Of a stretch of 64,000 bases of DNA, positions 26,570-35,377 are shown piece after piece. Where the stretch lies: contig DASXIC010000094.1 of the NCBI GenBank assembly GCA_036498205.1, positions 1 through 64,000 on the forward strand, read 5' to 3'. Position 1 is the first letter of the stretch, and every line of letters starts with the position of its first letter. The notes under the pieces are model-generated. The model searched no databases. It saw only the letters and a program-made list of their open reading frames with translations, and had not been told where the DNA came from. The translations under genes were made by a program, and so were the position numbers. This DNA is from AV69 sp036498205. Its GTDB lineage: Bacteria; Verrucomicrobiota; Verrucomicrobiia; Chthoniobacterales; UBA10450.

Positions 26570-28504
26570 ATGGCTCCGACAACATTTTCAAAAGATTATT
26601 GCGTTTGTATTCAGCAGGACGGTACTCCGCGTGAAATTTCCCGACTCGGATCTGTCGTTACCTATAAGGCGATAGATTATCGCTCAGGCCGACCTGTCGC
26701 GCTGCAGGTGATCCCCCTGACAAGTATCGAACCAGCGGCGCGTGAGCAATTTCAAGAGCAGGCGCGTTCGGCCCAAAAATTAGACCACGCAAATATTGCG
26801 AGGGTCTTCGCCGTGGGAATCGAGGATGAACACATTGTCTTTGTCACGGAATATTTGCAGGGTGAAACGGCGGATGCCTGGGTAGTTGCGCATGGACCGA
26901 TGGATCCGGACGCCGTTTTGCGTGTCGGATTACAAGTGGTCAGCGCACTGGCCGCGGCCATGTTTCACAGCTTGACGCACCGTTCAATTCAGCCCTCAAA
27001 CCTCATGATCGTTCCGGGTACGACGGCGGAGGGCGAGTGGCCTTTCGTTAAGTTGGTGAATTTCGGCTTGGCTGGTTTGAAATTGTTTTCGGAGGGGAGC
27101 GAACCGCGCGAACTAGCTCCTTCCATTTCACCGCAATTTGCCAGCCCCGAGCAATTACAGAATCGAATCGTCGATTTTCGTTCTGAAATTTTCTCGCTGG
27201 GAGCGACAATGTGCTTTCTGCTTACCGGCGCGGTTCCGCTCTCCGGCGTTCCGGATAAATCCGGTATCGCCGAACGTGTACTTCCGTCTGTTCGGCAGAT
27301 TCCCAGACCGCTGCGCAAGGTTTTAAATCACATGTTGCGTTACGATCCCGAGGAGCGTCCACAGGATCCTGTCGTTTTTGCTGAAGAACTGCGCAGTTGT
27401 TTGCAAAAAGTCGGACATCGCCAAATCGTTTCCCGCCGCCCGGTTGTTTCGAATGCTGCCGGCATTGCAAGGGATGTGGAGTCCGGGTCAAATCGTTTGC
27501 GCCCGATTGCACTGGCGCTCGCTGCTTTCCTGTTGGCCGCAGGCCTGGTTGCGGCTTTGCTAATGCCGGAGCGCTGGCAATCACTGCTCCACCAAAAGCG
27601 CGATATTTCAGCGCTGGGCGTTCCAATTGGCGTCCCCGAAGCCACCGCATCGGCCGCGCCTGCGCAGATGTCAGCCAATCCACCTCCCTCGATAGCGGGC
27701 GTGCCCGCCGGGCCTGATGGTATCGCGAGGAAATCCGCGACGCCGGACACAGCAGCCCTGTCCGGCCAAAACCGTGCCGTTGCAGCCGCGCCACCGACTT
27801 CGTCAAACAATAATGGGCTGGAGAATTCTACGAGCGGAGTCTCTGGCACTAGCCGAAATCCTGCATCAGTCGCCAAGTCCGCTGACGCAGTGGCCTCGAA
27901 TACCACACCGCAATCCAATCCACCCTTTCCGCGATCCGATATTTCGCAGTCGCAATTGGCGACAAACAGTCCGGTGACTGAGCCGCCGCCGCCAGCCGAA
28001 GGACCAGATGCCTCGCCTGGTGAAAAGCAGGCCAGCCAGGAGCCACCTTCGGGGGCGAAGGCGCAACGCCCTCAAAGTGAGACGCCGAGCTCTGGCGGCG
28101 ATATTCGAACTCCTCAGGATGTTTGGAATAGTTTGCGAGCAAACGCGGATCGGGCTGTCGTAAATGCAAGTCCATCAGCTACAGCAAGGGTTCAAAAAGG
28201 ATCGAAAACGGCCGCATCGAAGCGAACTGGAAGTTCCCGTCGTCAGCAGCTTGCAGGCGGCGGGTCGCGTTCACTTCCGCAAATGCGAGTGGGCACAATG
28301 CGAGCGGAATTCGTTGGGACGACTGCGGATGGAAGCTGGATTCTGCAACTGCCTAACGGGAAAAGGGTGGTGACTCCTCCAGTGCCTAACCCGGACGACG
28401 CGCCGATCGAGAAAGCTCATCGTGTCCGCCGGGCAACGATCGCTCCGGGCGATGTCCCGCCGGACCAGCGGCCACCGGTGGTGGTACTACCGGCGGGCAA
28501 TTAA
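26570..28504 (+). CDS. Membrane-anchored Ser/Thr kinase-like protein, catalytically degenerate
   Basis: A 644-residue protein. Residues 25-280 have the Hanks kinase fold (LDHANIARVFAVG, VTEYLQGE, ASPEQLQNR, EIFSLGATMCFLLTG), but the catalytic residues are replaced. The Gly-rich loop is reduced to RLGSVVTYKA. The VAIK lysine is Q46 in VALQV. HRDxKPxN is HRSIQPSN (S139, Q141). DFG is NFG (N164). One membrane helix lies at about 313-332. The C-terminal half is a long Pro/Ser/Ala-rich segment ending in a small beta-rich region (MRVGTMRAEFVG, SWILQLPNGKRV). It is best read as a pseudokinase. A two-base gap to a possible leader peptide suggests coupled translation. Confidence 0.88.
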   Translation: MAPTTFSKDYCVCIQQDGTPREISRLGSVVTYKAIDYRSGRPVALQVIPLTSIEPAAREQFQEQARSAQKLDHANIARVFAVGIEDEHIVFVTEYLQGETADAWVVAHGPMDPDAVLRVGLQVVSALAAAMFHSLTHRSIQPSNLMIVPGTTAEGEWPFVKLVNFGLAGLKLFSEGSEPRELAPSISPQFASPEQLQNRIVDFRSEIFSLGATMCFLLTGAVPLSGVPDKSGIAERVLPSVRQIPRPLRKVLNHMLRYDPEERPQDPVVFAEELRSCLQKVGHRQIVSRRPVVSNAAGIARDVESGSNRLRPIALALAAFLLAAGLVAALLMPERWQSLLHQKRDISALGVPIGVPEATASAAPAQMSANPPPSIAGVPAGPDGIARKSATPDTAALSGQNRAVAAAPPTSSNNNGLENSTSGVSGTSRNPASVAKSADAVASNTTPQSNPPFPRSDISQSQLATNSPVTEPPPPAEGPDASPGEKQASQEPPSGAKAQRPQSETPSSGGDIRTPQDVWNSLRANADRAVVNASPSATARVQKGSKTAASKRTGSSRRQQLAGGGSRSLPQMRVGTMRAEFVGTTADGSWILQLPNGKRVVTPPVPNPDDAPIEKAHRVRRATIAPGDVPPDQRPPVVVLPAGN

Positions 28505-28595
28505 CCCCCCGAAATTTTCGACCTGCCTTGTCAGGAATGGCCCAATCGGATCAGAGCTTCAAGAAGTTCGAGTGTCGCCCGCGCATCGATCATTA

Positions 28596-29690
28596 TCAGT
28601 CGCTCTTGTCGGGATTCACTTTCGGGAGGTTCTGTTCTTTCTGCTCACTCAGCGAGCCAGTGAACGCCTGAATAAAAGCATTGCGGAAGACGTTGAGGAT
28701 GGTCGTCATCGCCGCAGCTTTCGGATCATCGAAGCTTCCGGACAGCGGCGCGCGGGTGCCAAACCGATCCTTCGGGTGATTACGGATGATCCGGGTTAAG
28801 CCTCCGACAATTCCCTGCCAGACGAAATCGATTGGGTTATCGGCGTCGTGTGCGGGATTGAAGATCGACATATGGTCGAACACCGGCTCAACGTAGCCGG
28901 TAAAATGGCCGTCCCTGGAGGTCATTTCTGCGGCAATGCGCAATGTCCCGGTCTCGAAAGTGATTCCGGCATAAGCCTTGGCGAAATCATTCAGTTTCAC
29001 CAAGGGGATATCGCGCGCTTCGCCTCGATAAGTGAATGTTGGTTTGGCCGCATACGGATCGAGCGCAATTTGGGAACGGAGATCTCCAACGCGCAGTGGT
29101 CGGCCTTCCATCTGAATTTCCGCGACCATGCTTTTGGAGAGCTTCTTACTATTGGTCAGATTGGTCGCGACCATTTGCACCTGATCGAGGGTAATATCCA
29201 CTTTGGGATTTTTGTGAAAATCCCGGTAGTGAATTTCGCCGTTGTGGACTCCGAAGCGATTGAATTTTAGTGGAAATAGTTGCTTGACCTTCTCCGTCCA
29301 AGGTTTGTCGATCCCTATTTGCGAGCTCTCCCTGCTAGCACCATTTACGATGTTCATCTCGGGACGAAAGATGTCGAGCTGCCCGACGACTACGCCGTCA
29401 AGAAGCGCTTTCCATTGCACGGAAAGATCGACTAGCGGCGCGGAAAAAAATGGCACGGGTACCCGGCCGGTCGTCTTGACGATATCGACCTTATGAATCT
29501 GATAGGCACCCCGCCACAAATGTAAGGTCACGTCCGCAACGTGTCCCCGATACTCCGGCATTTCCGATAGCTTGCGATTGACATAATCGCGGACCCAGAA
29601 AGGCAGGAGCGCTCGTACGATCACGAGCACGATGAGAATGAACAGGCCGATGTAAAACGGCGCGCGATACCAGTGTAGCCTTCGCTTCAT
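28596..29690 (-). CDS. DUF748/AsmA-like envelope protein
   Basis: A 364-residue protein with one N-terminal membrane helix (about residues 12-32) followed by a beta-rich periplasmic domain. The order of motifs (LPFWVRDYVNRKL, DVTLHLWRGAYQIHKVDI, NGEIHYRDFHKNPKVDITLD, a central EARDIPLVKLNDFAKAYAGI, and GGLTRIIRNHPKDRFGTRAPLSGSFDDPK near the end) is that of the DUF748 group within the AsmA/TamB superfamily. Such proteins are thought to span the periplasm and affect lipid or outer-membrane assembly. It lies 76 bases downstream of the chitosanase-like gene and probably belongs to its operon. Confidence 0.75.
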   Translation of the reverse strand: MKRRLHWYRAPFYIGLFILIVLVIVRALLPFWVRDYVNRKLSEMPEYRGHVADVTLHLWRGAYQIHKVDIVKTTGRVPVPFFSAPLVDLSVQWKALLDGVVVGQLDIFRPEMNIVNGASRESSQIGIDKPWTEKVKQLFPLKFNRFGVHNGEIHYRDFHKNPKVDITLDQVQMVATNLTNSKKLSKSMVAEIQMEGRPLRVGDLRSQIALDPYAAKPTFTYRGEARDIPLVKLNDFAKAYAGITFETGTLRIAAEMTSRDGHFTGYVEPVFDHMSIFNPAHDADNPIDFVWQGIVGGLTRIIRNHPKDRFGTRAPLSGSFDDPKAAAMTTILNVFRNAFIQAFTGSLSEQKEQNLPKVNPDKSD

Positions 29691-29766
29691 AGCCGGCGCG
29701 ATGGAGCGCGCAGCGCTCCGGGCTCACTAAAACAACGTGCAACGACACGTTTCCGGACGTGTGGAA

Positions 29767-31152
29767 TCAATTTCCGCCAGCTGTTCCTGATGCAGTCGGA
29801 GACGGGATTGGAAATGCGAAGGTCGCCGATGGTGATGGAACTGAACTCGCCGTTGGCGTGGGAGTTGTCGTTGCGCTGGGAGAAGGAGTGGGCGTTGGTG
29901 ACGGCGTTGGAGTTGGTGGCGGAGGAACGGTGTTCTCCCAATGATGCAGCGGCACGGTCGAGCCGCCGATTTCCTTCACCAAGGCCTCGCAACGCGTTTG
30001 CAGTTTTTCCAGGTCCGGAGGCCCCCACAAGGGATCGGTTGTGCCGTTGAAAACGATATAAGTTACTTTGAGATCGCTCACGGGCCTGTTGTTCGGGTTT
30101 GAGAGCGCATTGATTTCCTTCGCGATCCGGAGCGAAGCCTCACCTACCTTGTCGTTCGGTCCTACGTCACCAACGATTGCCGGATAGATTGCTTTGCCAA
30201 CGACTACGACGGCGTAGTCTCCGACCTTCACGGCGTCGGTACCCTTGGTGAAATTTCCCGGGACAACAATGAAAGGATCGTACGTGCCGATGAGATAGCT
30301 GAATTTTTTCATCGCGTTTATCTCGTCGCGAAGTTCAGTAGCGGCGTTCTTTAACTCGCGTTTACGTTCGGGGGGCGCGGTTTTCTGCTCCGTTTCGGCG
30401 TGTCGCAAACGGTCCTCCGAAGCTGGCAGATATGGATTGGGCGCGGCAGTTTTCTTGTTCCACCGAAAACTCGTAAATGGTTTGAAAGTTGGCGAAGAGC
30501 CATTGCCAGCTGGGACGCGATCTCCATCCGAGCCGTCCGCGTCGACGTCCATATCGGCCTGCAAAAGAAGCGCCCGACGATGAGTCTCGGGGTGACGCAG
30601 CTGCAAGATCGTTTGGCAATCGTAAAAATTATGACGGGAGAGGAGCTGATCCAACCGGCCGAGATTTTCTCTTAGCACTCGAACCTTTGTTTCGTAGAGC
30701 TGAGCAAACAACGACGAAACCGTTTCCGGTTTCATCATCGCGGATAGTCCCGGCAGCAACGTTGCAAGGTCGGCATTTGTTTTCGCCAACTCTTCCAGGG
30801 TGCGGTTAGGAGCGGGAATGCGCGCGCGCATTTTTAAATCGATTACGTAACTCATTGGATCGAGTCGCTCATCTGCCGCCGCCGCACCGGGAATGGTTTC
30901 CAGCTCAGTGTGCAATGTGATTCCGTTGAAAAGTCGCGGTAGGTCAAACTTGCCGGTGATAGTAGGACTCCGGGGGGCAGTCGCCGAAGCGGATGGTGCA
31001 GGGATAGGAGTGGGTATTTCGAATGTCTCGGCGCGCATCGATTGCCAATGCCAGCGCTCTAACGAAATCCAGCGCAGGACGACGGCAGCGAAAAAGGCCA
31101 AAAAGATAAAAAAGACAATGCGCCGCAGCGTTCTCAAGCGCAGTTTTTCCAC
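29767..31152 (-). CDS. GH75 (fungal-type chitosanase) domain protein, membrane anchored
   Basis: A 461-residue protein starting with GTG, with an N-terminal membrane helix (about residues 11-28). The region from about residue 175 to 370 resembles glycoside hydrolase family 75: ALLLQADMDVDADGSDGDR (194-212), then GTYDPFIVVPGNF, GDYAVVVVGKAIYPAIVGDVGPNDKVGEASLRIAKEI. D329 and E338 are nine residues apart, the same spacing as the D160/E169 catalytic pair reported for an Aspergillus chitosanase. The C-terminal 50 residues are a Pro/Thr/Ser tail. GH75 enzymes hydrolyse chitosan; here another amino-sugar polymer could be the target. Four bases separate it from the TMEM14-like gene upstream. Confidence 0.75.
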   Translation of the reverse strand: MEKLRLRTLRRIVFFIFLAFFAAVVLRWISLERWHWQSMRAETFEIPTPIPAPSASATAPRSPTITGKFDLPRLFNGITLHTELETIPGAAAADERLDPMSYVIDLKMRARIPAPNRTLEELAKTNADLATLLPGLSAMMKPETVSSLFAQLYETKVRVLRENLGRLDQLLSRHNFYDCQTILQLRHPETHRRALLLQADMDVDADGSDGDRVPAGNGSSPTFKPFTSFRWNKKTAAPNPYLPASEDRLRHAETEQKTAPPERKRELKNAATELRDEINAMKKFSYLIGTYDPFIVVPGNFTKGTDAVKVGDYAVVVVGKAIYPAIVGDVGPNDKVGEASLRIAKEINALSNPNNRPVSDLKVTYIVFNGTTDPLWGPPDLEKLQTRCEALVKEIGGSTVPLHHWENTVPPPPTPTPSPTPTPSPSATTTPTPTASSVPSPSATFAFPIPSPTASGTAGGN

Positions 31153-31156
31153 GCGA

Positions 31157-31477
31157 CTATTTCCCCAGCCAGGCCGCGATTACCGCAACGATGCCAAGAA
31201 GGCTCAGGATCGACATCATGCCGGCCGGCATCATTTGTCCGGTTCGAATTAGCTTCGGAACGAATTGACCGGCGAGCAGCAGCGAAACCAGCAGGGCGAT
31301 GATCAATCCGACGGTGAAGTGGGCCGGGAGGAGGAAGGCTGCGACCAATAACAATATTCCTGCGATTGTGCCGGCAACTATTGAGGGCACGCTGCCTTTG
31401 CTGACGTATCCGATAATACCGCCGGCAATGGTTAGAATGCCGAAAATGAGGAGGTAAATTCTGGTCGCCCAAATCAT
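31157..31477 (-). CDS. TMEM14/UPF0136-like small membrane protein
   Basis: A 106-residue protein of four hydrophobic helices with small-residue packing (GILTIAGGIIGYVSKGS, GTIAGILLLVAAFLL, LIIALLVSLLLAGQFVPK, SLLGIVAVIAAW), the pattern of the TMEM14 family, whose bacterial members have no proven function. The ATG at 31477 is preferred over a TTG at 31510. Its stop is four bases before the chitosanase-like gene, so it is the likely first gene of a three-gene operon with GH75 and DUF748. Confidence 0.8.
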   Translation of the reverse strand: MIWATRIYLLIFGILTIAGGIIGYVSKGSVPSIVAGTIAGILLLVAAFLLPAHFTVGLIIALLVSLLLAGQFVPKLIRTGQMMPAGMMSILSLLGIVAVIAAWLGK

Positions 31478-31595
31478 GCCAAGCGCGATTGGTAATGCAA
31501 CAGCGCGCAACTGTCCAGCGACCTGGTTGCATTGAGCCTCGTGGAATTGAATAGAATGGCGAAAATAGAGCTTGCGAATTGCTGCGTGGAGAAGA

Positions 31596-31919
31596 ATGTC
31601 GCGCCAGATGAGTCCTCGGCTCCTTCGCGGCCCCGCTCTCGGGATAATTACGTTCCCGCTGATCGCTGCCTTTGTTTGGGCCCTGATAGTGGCAAGCTCG
31701 CCGCGGCTGCACGAAAACCTTCACGCAGCAAGCCCGCATCACGAATGCGCGGCAACAATCATGGCGGCGGGGAATTGCGAAAATGGCCCGGCTCCGCAAA
31801 TGGCGCCGCAGATTCAGGACGCGCCCGCGGTGCGGGCATTTTTGCCGCCGCGCTTGCCAAACGTCGTTGGGTCTATCGCTTCGTCTGTTCTCGAGCACGC
31901 GCCTCCATTGGGCGAATAG
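31596..31919 (+). CDS. Small His/Cys-containing membrane protein (DUF2946-like)
   Basis: A 107-residue protein with one N-terminal hydrophobic helix (about residues 15-33) followed by a metal-ligand-rich stretch PRLHENLHAASPHHECAATIMAAGNCE (H39, H43, H48, H49, C51, C61). The 'LHxxLH...HxCAxTLxxxGxC' pattern recalls the DUF2946 and related proteins found beside copper or zinc uptake receptors. GGAG lies a few bases before the ATG at 31596. It is 143 bases upstream of a TonB-dependent receptor, and a ZIP transporter follows that, so a metal-handling role is inferred. Confidence 0.65.
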   Translation: MSRQMSPRLLRGPALGIITFPLIAAFVWALIVASSPRLHENLHAASPHHECAATIMAAGNCENGPAPQMAPQIQDAPAVRAFLPPRLPNVVGSIASSVLEHAPPLGE

Positions 31920-32000
31920 CGTCCGCCAGCGCGCGTTAGCCCGCCGGAGTTACATTTCCATCCCCCCTCCGCGCGCACGTTCGGGCGCAGCACTTGTCCC

Positions 32001-32020
32001 GCAGGACGACTTCGTCCTGC
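32001..32020. repeat. Perfect hairpin in the TonB-receptor leader
   Basis: GCAGGACGA and TCGTCCTGC are fully complementary and nearly contiguous (two-base gap), 43 bases before the receptor start. There is no T-run and no similarity to a Fur or Zur box. It may be an mRNA stem or a dispersed palindromic repeat. Confidence 0.45.
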
Positions 32021-32062
32021 ATGCCACACACTGTTTATTCCAACCGAATTGCTCGAAAATTA

Positions 32063-34189
32063 ATGAAAAAAAATTTGATTGTCCCGATTGTTTTCCTCTC
32101 TGGCCTTGCTGTTGCGCGCGGCCAGGCTCCCACACCTTCACCCAGTCCAGCTGCCGCGATCGCCAGCAGCGGCACGGCAACGGCGGAGCAAGTGGTCGTC
32201 ACTAGTCAGGAACTGGATATTTCTCGTGAAGAAATTGTCCCGAGCCTGGGCGCGACGCGTTATACCGTCGGGCCGGACCGGCTCGACTCCCAAGCGCAGG
32301 GGCAGGATGCACCTTTTAATCAGACCCTTCTCCGATTTCCGGGCGTAGCGCAAGATTCGTTTGGACAACTGCACGTGCGCGGCGAACACGCCAATCTGCA
32401 ATATCGTATCGACGACGTCCTTTTGCCTGAAAGTATTCCGGGTTTTGGTCAGGAACTGGAGACCCGATTTGCCGATAGTATTTCGCTTATTACGGGCGCG
32501 CTCCCAGCACAGTTTGGTTTCCGCACTACCGGAGTGATCGATATCCACACCAAGAATGGCGCCGTTTACCAGCAGGGGGAGCCTTCTCTGCACGTTGGCA
32601 GTTTCGATACCATTAACCCCAGTTTTCAGGACGGCGGCGTACTCGGGAAGCTCAACTACTTCTTGAACACAAGTTATCTGCACAATGGTATTGGCATCGA
32701 AAACCCGACCCGAAGCAGCGACCCGATTCATGACGATACCGATCAATACAAGTTATTCGGCTACTTATCCTACATCTTTGACGAAACGAGCCGCCTTACT
32801 TTGCTCATCAGCGGAAACCACAGCGATTTCCAAATTCCAAATAATCCGGGCCAGACTCCTCTCTTCACCGACATGGGTCGTTCTACTTTCGACTCAGCCA
32901 GGCTAGACGAGAATCAAACCGAACAATCTTCTTATGCGATTCTGACCTACCAAAAGAAGGCGGGAGATTTCAATTTCCAGGCGTCCGTTTTCGATCGCTA
33001 TAGCTCAGTCCTGTTCCGACCGGATGAAGTGGGAGATCTTATTTTCAACGGCGTGGCTTCGCGGGTCGACCGTGACATTCTCTCGAATGGCCTCGAGTTC
33101 GATGCCAGCTACAAGCTCAACGAACAGCATACCATTCGCGGCGGCCTTCTTATTACCGAACAGCATGCCAGTGTTGGAACGGTCACGCTTGTCTTCCCGG
33201 TCGACGCCAATGGCAATCAAACGAGCGATATTCCCATTCGTGTCGTCGATAACAGCGACAAGTACGGGTATTTCTACGGGTTCTATCTTCAGGATGAATG
33301 GAAGCCATTCGAACAGCTCACTATCAATTTTGGCGGCCGGTTCGATATCGTCGATGCGTTTTCTCACGAGAACCAGCTCAGCCCGCGCATCAACATAGTT
33401 TACGAGCCTTCCGCCGGTACCACTCTGCATGCCGGTTATGCCCGCTATTTTACCCCGCCGCCGCTTGAGAACGTCGATCAAAGCACAATCTCAAGATTCA
33501 TCGGCACAACCAACGAGCCGGCGGTAAAACTAAATTCGCCGGTGACTTCAGAACGCGCTCATTACTTCGATGTCGGCGCCACCCAGAAAATTACAGAAGG
33601 CTTTAATGTCGGACTCGATGGTTACTACAAGAGTTCCCATTCGACTTTGGATGAAGGCCAGTTCGGCCAGGCGCTAATCCTTTCCTCTTTCAATTATAAG
33701 CGCGGTGAAATCTACGGCGCAGAGTTTACTTCCAGTTATGACAAGGGAGGACTATCAGCCTATTTCAATCTGGGCTATGAATGGGCGCGTGGCACGGGTG
33801 CCAGCTCTGCGCAGTTCCTTTTCGACCCGGAGGAGCTCGCTTTTATTAACAGGAATTGGGTCTTTCTCGATCACGATCAGCGCTTCACCGGTTCGGCCGG
33901 CGTTTCCTACATGTGGAACGATTGGAAAGTGGCGGCTGATGGTCTTTACGGAAATGGATTGCGGCGGGGATTCGCCAATACCATGAAGAATCATCCTTAT
34001 GAAACATTCAACCTTAGCCTGCAACGCCGCCTCAAGATCACGGAAAAGAAATCCGTCGTGGTGCGATTCGATGTCGTCAATCTCTTCGATAAAATCTACG
34101 AACTGCGTGACGGCAGCGGCATTGGCGTAGGAGCGCCGCAATTTGGTCAACGCCGCGGCTTTTATGGAACCGTCGCCTATGATTTTTGA
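32063..34189 (+). CDS. TonB-dependent outer-membrane receptor
   Basis: A 708-residue outer-membrane transporter. The start at 32063 (MKKNLIVPIVFLSGLAVARGQ) gives a signal peptide. A Pro/Ser linker follows, then a plug domain (about residues 50-165: DAPFNQTLLRFPGVAQDSFGQLHVRGEHANLQYRIDDV) and a 22-strand barrel with alternating hydrophobic strands ending in ...FYGTVAYDF, with the C-terminal Phe expected of a barrel. The substrate is unknown. The neighbouring His/Cys-rich membrane peptide upstream and the ZIP transporter downstream point to a metal such as zinc. No FecI/FecR-type regulator is present. It lies 261 bases before the ZIP gene, and that gap holds small hairpins but no riboswitch I recognise. 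Confidence 0.93.
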   Translation: MKKNLIVPIVFLSGLAVARGQAPTPSPSPAAAIASSGTATAEQVVVTSQELDISREEIVPSLGATRYTVGPDRLDSQAQGQDAPFNQTLLRFPGVAQDSFGQLHVRGEHANLQYRIDDVLLPESIPGFGQELETRFADSISLITGALPAQFGFRTTGVIDIHTKNGAVYQQGEPSLHVGSFDTINPSFQDGGVLGKLNYFLNTSYLHNGIGIENPTRSSDPIHDDTDQYKLFGYLSYIFDETSRLTLLISGNHSDFQIPNNPGQTPLFTDMGRSTFDSARLDENQTEQSSYAILTYQKKAGDFNFQASVFDRYSSVLFRPDEVGDLIFNGVASRVDRDILSNGLEFDASYKLNEQHTIRGGLLITEQHASVGTVTLVFPVDANGNQTSDIPIRVVDNSDKYGYFYGFYLQDEWKPFEQLTINFGGRFDIVDAFSHENQLSPRINIVYEPSAGTTLHAGYARYFTPPPLENVDQSTISRFIGTTNEPAVKLNSPVTSERAHYFDVGATQKITEGFNVGLDGYYKSSHSTLDEGQFGQALILSSFNYKRGEIYGAEFTSSYDKGGLSAYFNLGYEWARGTGASSAQFLFDPEELAFINRNWVFLDHDQRFTGSAGVSYMWNDWKVAADGLYGNGLRRGFANTMKNHPYETFNLSLQRRLKITEKKSVVVRFDVVNLFDKIYELRDGSGIGVGAPQFGQRRGFYGTVAYDF

Positions 34190-34450
34190 ACAAATTGCGT
34201 CGATTGAGATTCCTGCGCGATCAAGGTCCAGAATCCGGCCGAAGTAGTTAGGAGGCTGACTTTTCTATAGATAGGGACACCGTTCCTGCCATGTAACAGG
34301 CAGATCGATGCGGGTGCAGAAGCAGGCCTCCCGGGACGGTTACTAATTGCTGGCAATCTCTTGAAGACTGGCTATGCCAGCCCCGGTGCAGTGCTTATGT
34401 CCAGTCGGCGTTTGCTTACCGTTGCGGCACGATTGTTCCATGAACAGAGC

Positions 34451-35215
34451 ATGAGCGGTCAAACCATCTTATGGCAGGTCGGATCGGCCTACGCCTTCGC
34501 TCTCATCGGTGGGGCGCTTGGCGCGCTACTGCGGCTGGCCCACAGACCCCTTTGTGCATTGATCAGTTTCGCGGCCGGGACGCTCCTTGGCGTAACGCTC
34601 TTTGCCATTATGCCTGAAAGTCTGGGCAACAGTAGTTGGTGGGCAGCGGCACTCGCCGCGGCCAGCGGTTACGCTCTTTTCTTCTTTATCAGCAAGTACG
34701 TCCACCACGTTTGCCCCGCGTGCGCGGCCAGTCACTTTGATGAAGATACAACGCGGCATTTTAGCCAGATCGCCACAGCGTTGATTGTCGCCCTGGCAAT
34801 TCATAGCACGACTGATGGCGTGGCCTTGGGGATCGGACGTGAAATCCACGCCGCCACGGCTGCCAAGTGGTCGCTATTTCTGGCGCTGTGTATTCACAAG
34901 GTTCCAGAAGGTCTCGCCCTGGGCGGCCTCTTGATCGGAGCCGGGCTTGAACGCTCCACCGCTCTCGCGTGGGTAGCGGCTGTTGAATCGACTACACTCC
35001 TGGGTGGTGCGATCGGATTTTTTTTCCTGGCCAACGCTTCGCTCTTCTGGCTCGGCCTGATCATGGCGCACGTAGGTGGAGGATTTTTGTACCTGGCCGC
35101 CCACGCGATTTTGGGAGAATTGGTAAAGCATGGAAAAATGATCGTCCTGACGAGTTTCTCGGCGGGAGTTGTGTTGATTGCGGTTCTGAACATCTGGTTG
35201 AGAATTCTTACCTGA
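34451..35215 (+). CDS. ZIP-family metal transporter
   Basis: A 254-residue inner-membrane transporter with about eight helices. The metal pathway motifs of the ZIP family are present: HSTTDGVALG in TM4 (H118) and HKVPEGLALGGLL in TM5 (H149, E153). The loop between TM3 and TM4 carries a likely metal-binding cluster, HHVCPACAASHFDED, with a CxxC. ZIP proteins move zinc, iron, manganese or related divalent ions into the cytoplasm. Start choice is uncertain: ATG codons occur at 34397 and 34451 and a TTG at 34361, all without clear ribosome binding sites. 34451 places the start just before TM1. Confidence 0.9.
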   Translation: MSGQTILWQVGSAYAFALIGGALGALLRLAHRPLCALISFAAGTLLGVTLFAIMPESLGNSSWWAAALAAASGYALFFFISKYVHHVCPACAASHFDEDTTRHFSQIATALIVALAIHSTTDGVALGIGREIHAATAAKWSLFLALCIHKVPEGLALGGLLIGAGLERSTALAWVAAVESTTLLGGAIGFFFLANASLFWLGLIMAHVGGGFLYLAAHAILGELVKHGKMIVLTSFSAGVVLIAVLNIWLRILT

Positions 35216-35377
35216 GTAGCGGGCGCAGTGGTGATTGGGTTTTTCCAGCAAGCGACCTCTTGTCGTGATCCGCTGCGTCGACATCGCGTTATTCTACTCT
35301 GAAAGAGTGGTGAGAAAGGAGTCCGCGAGGGCGGAGGCCCGGATGCGCTCTCAGTCATCGGCGCTACATTTGGATCA

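Noticed and set aside
31134..31898. 254-codon reverse frame over the TMEM14-like gene and the small His/Cys gene
   Set aside because: It overlaps two better supported genes, is Arg/His-rich without domain features and looks like an off-frame shadow.
34190..34450. Metal or cobalamin riboswitch before the ZIP gene
   Set aside because: Short hairpins (for example CTGGC-TAT-GCCAG) are present, but none of the conserved boxes of cobalamin, NiCo or yybP-ykoY riboswitches could be matched.
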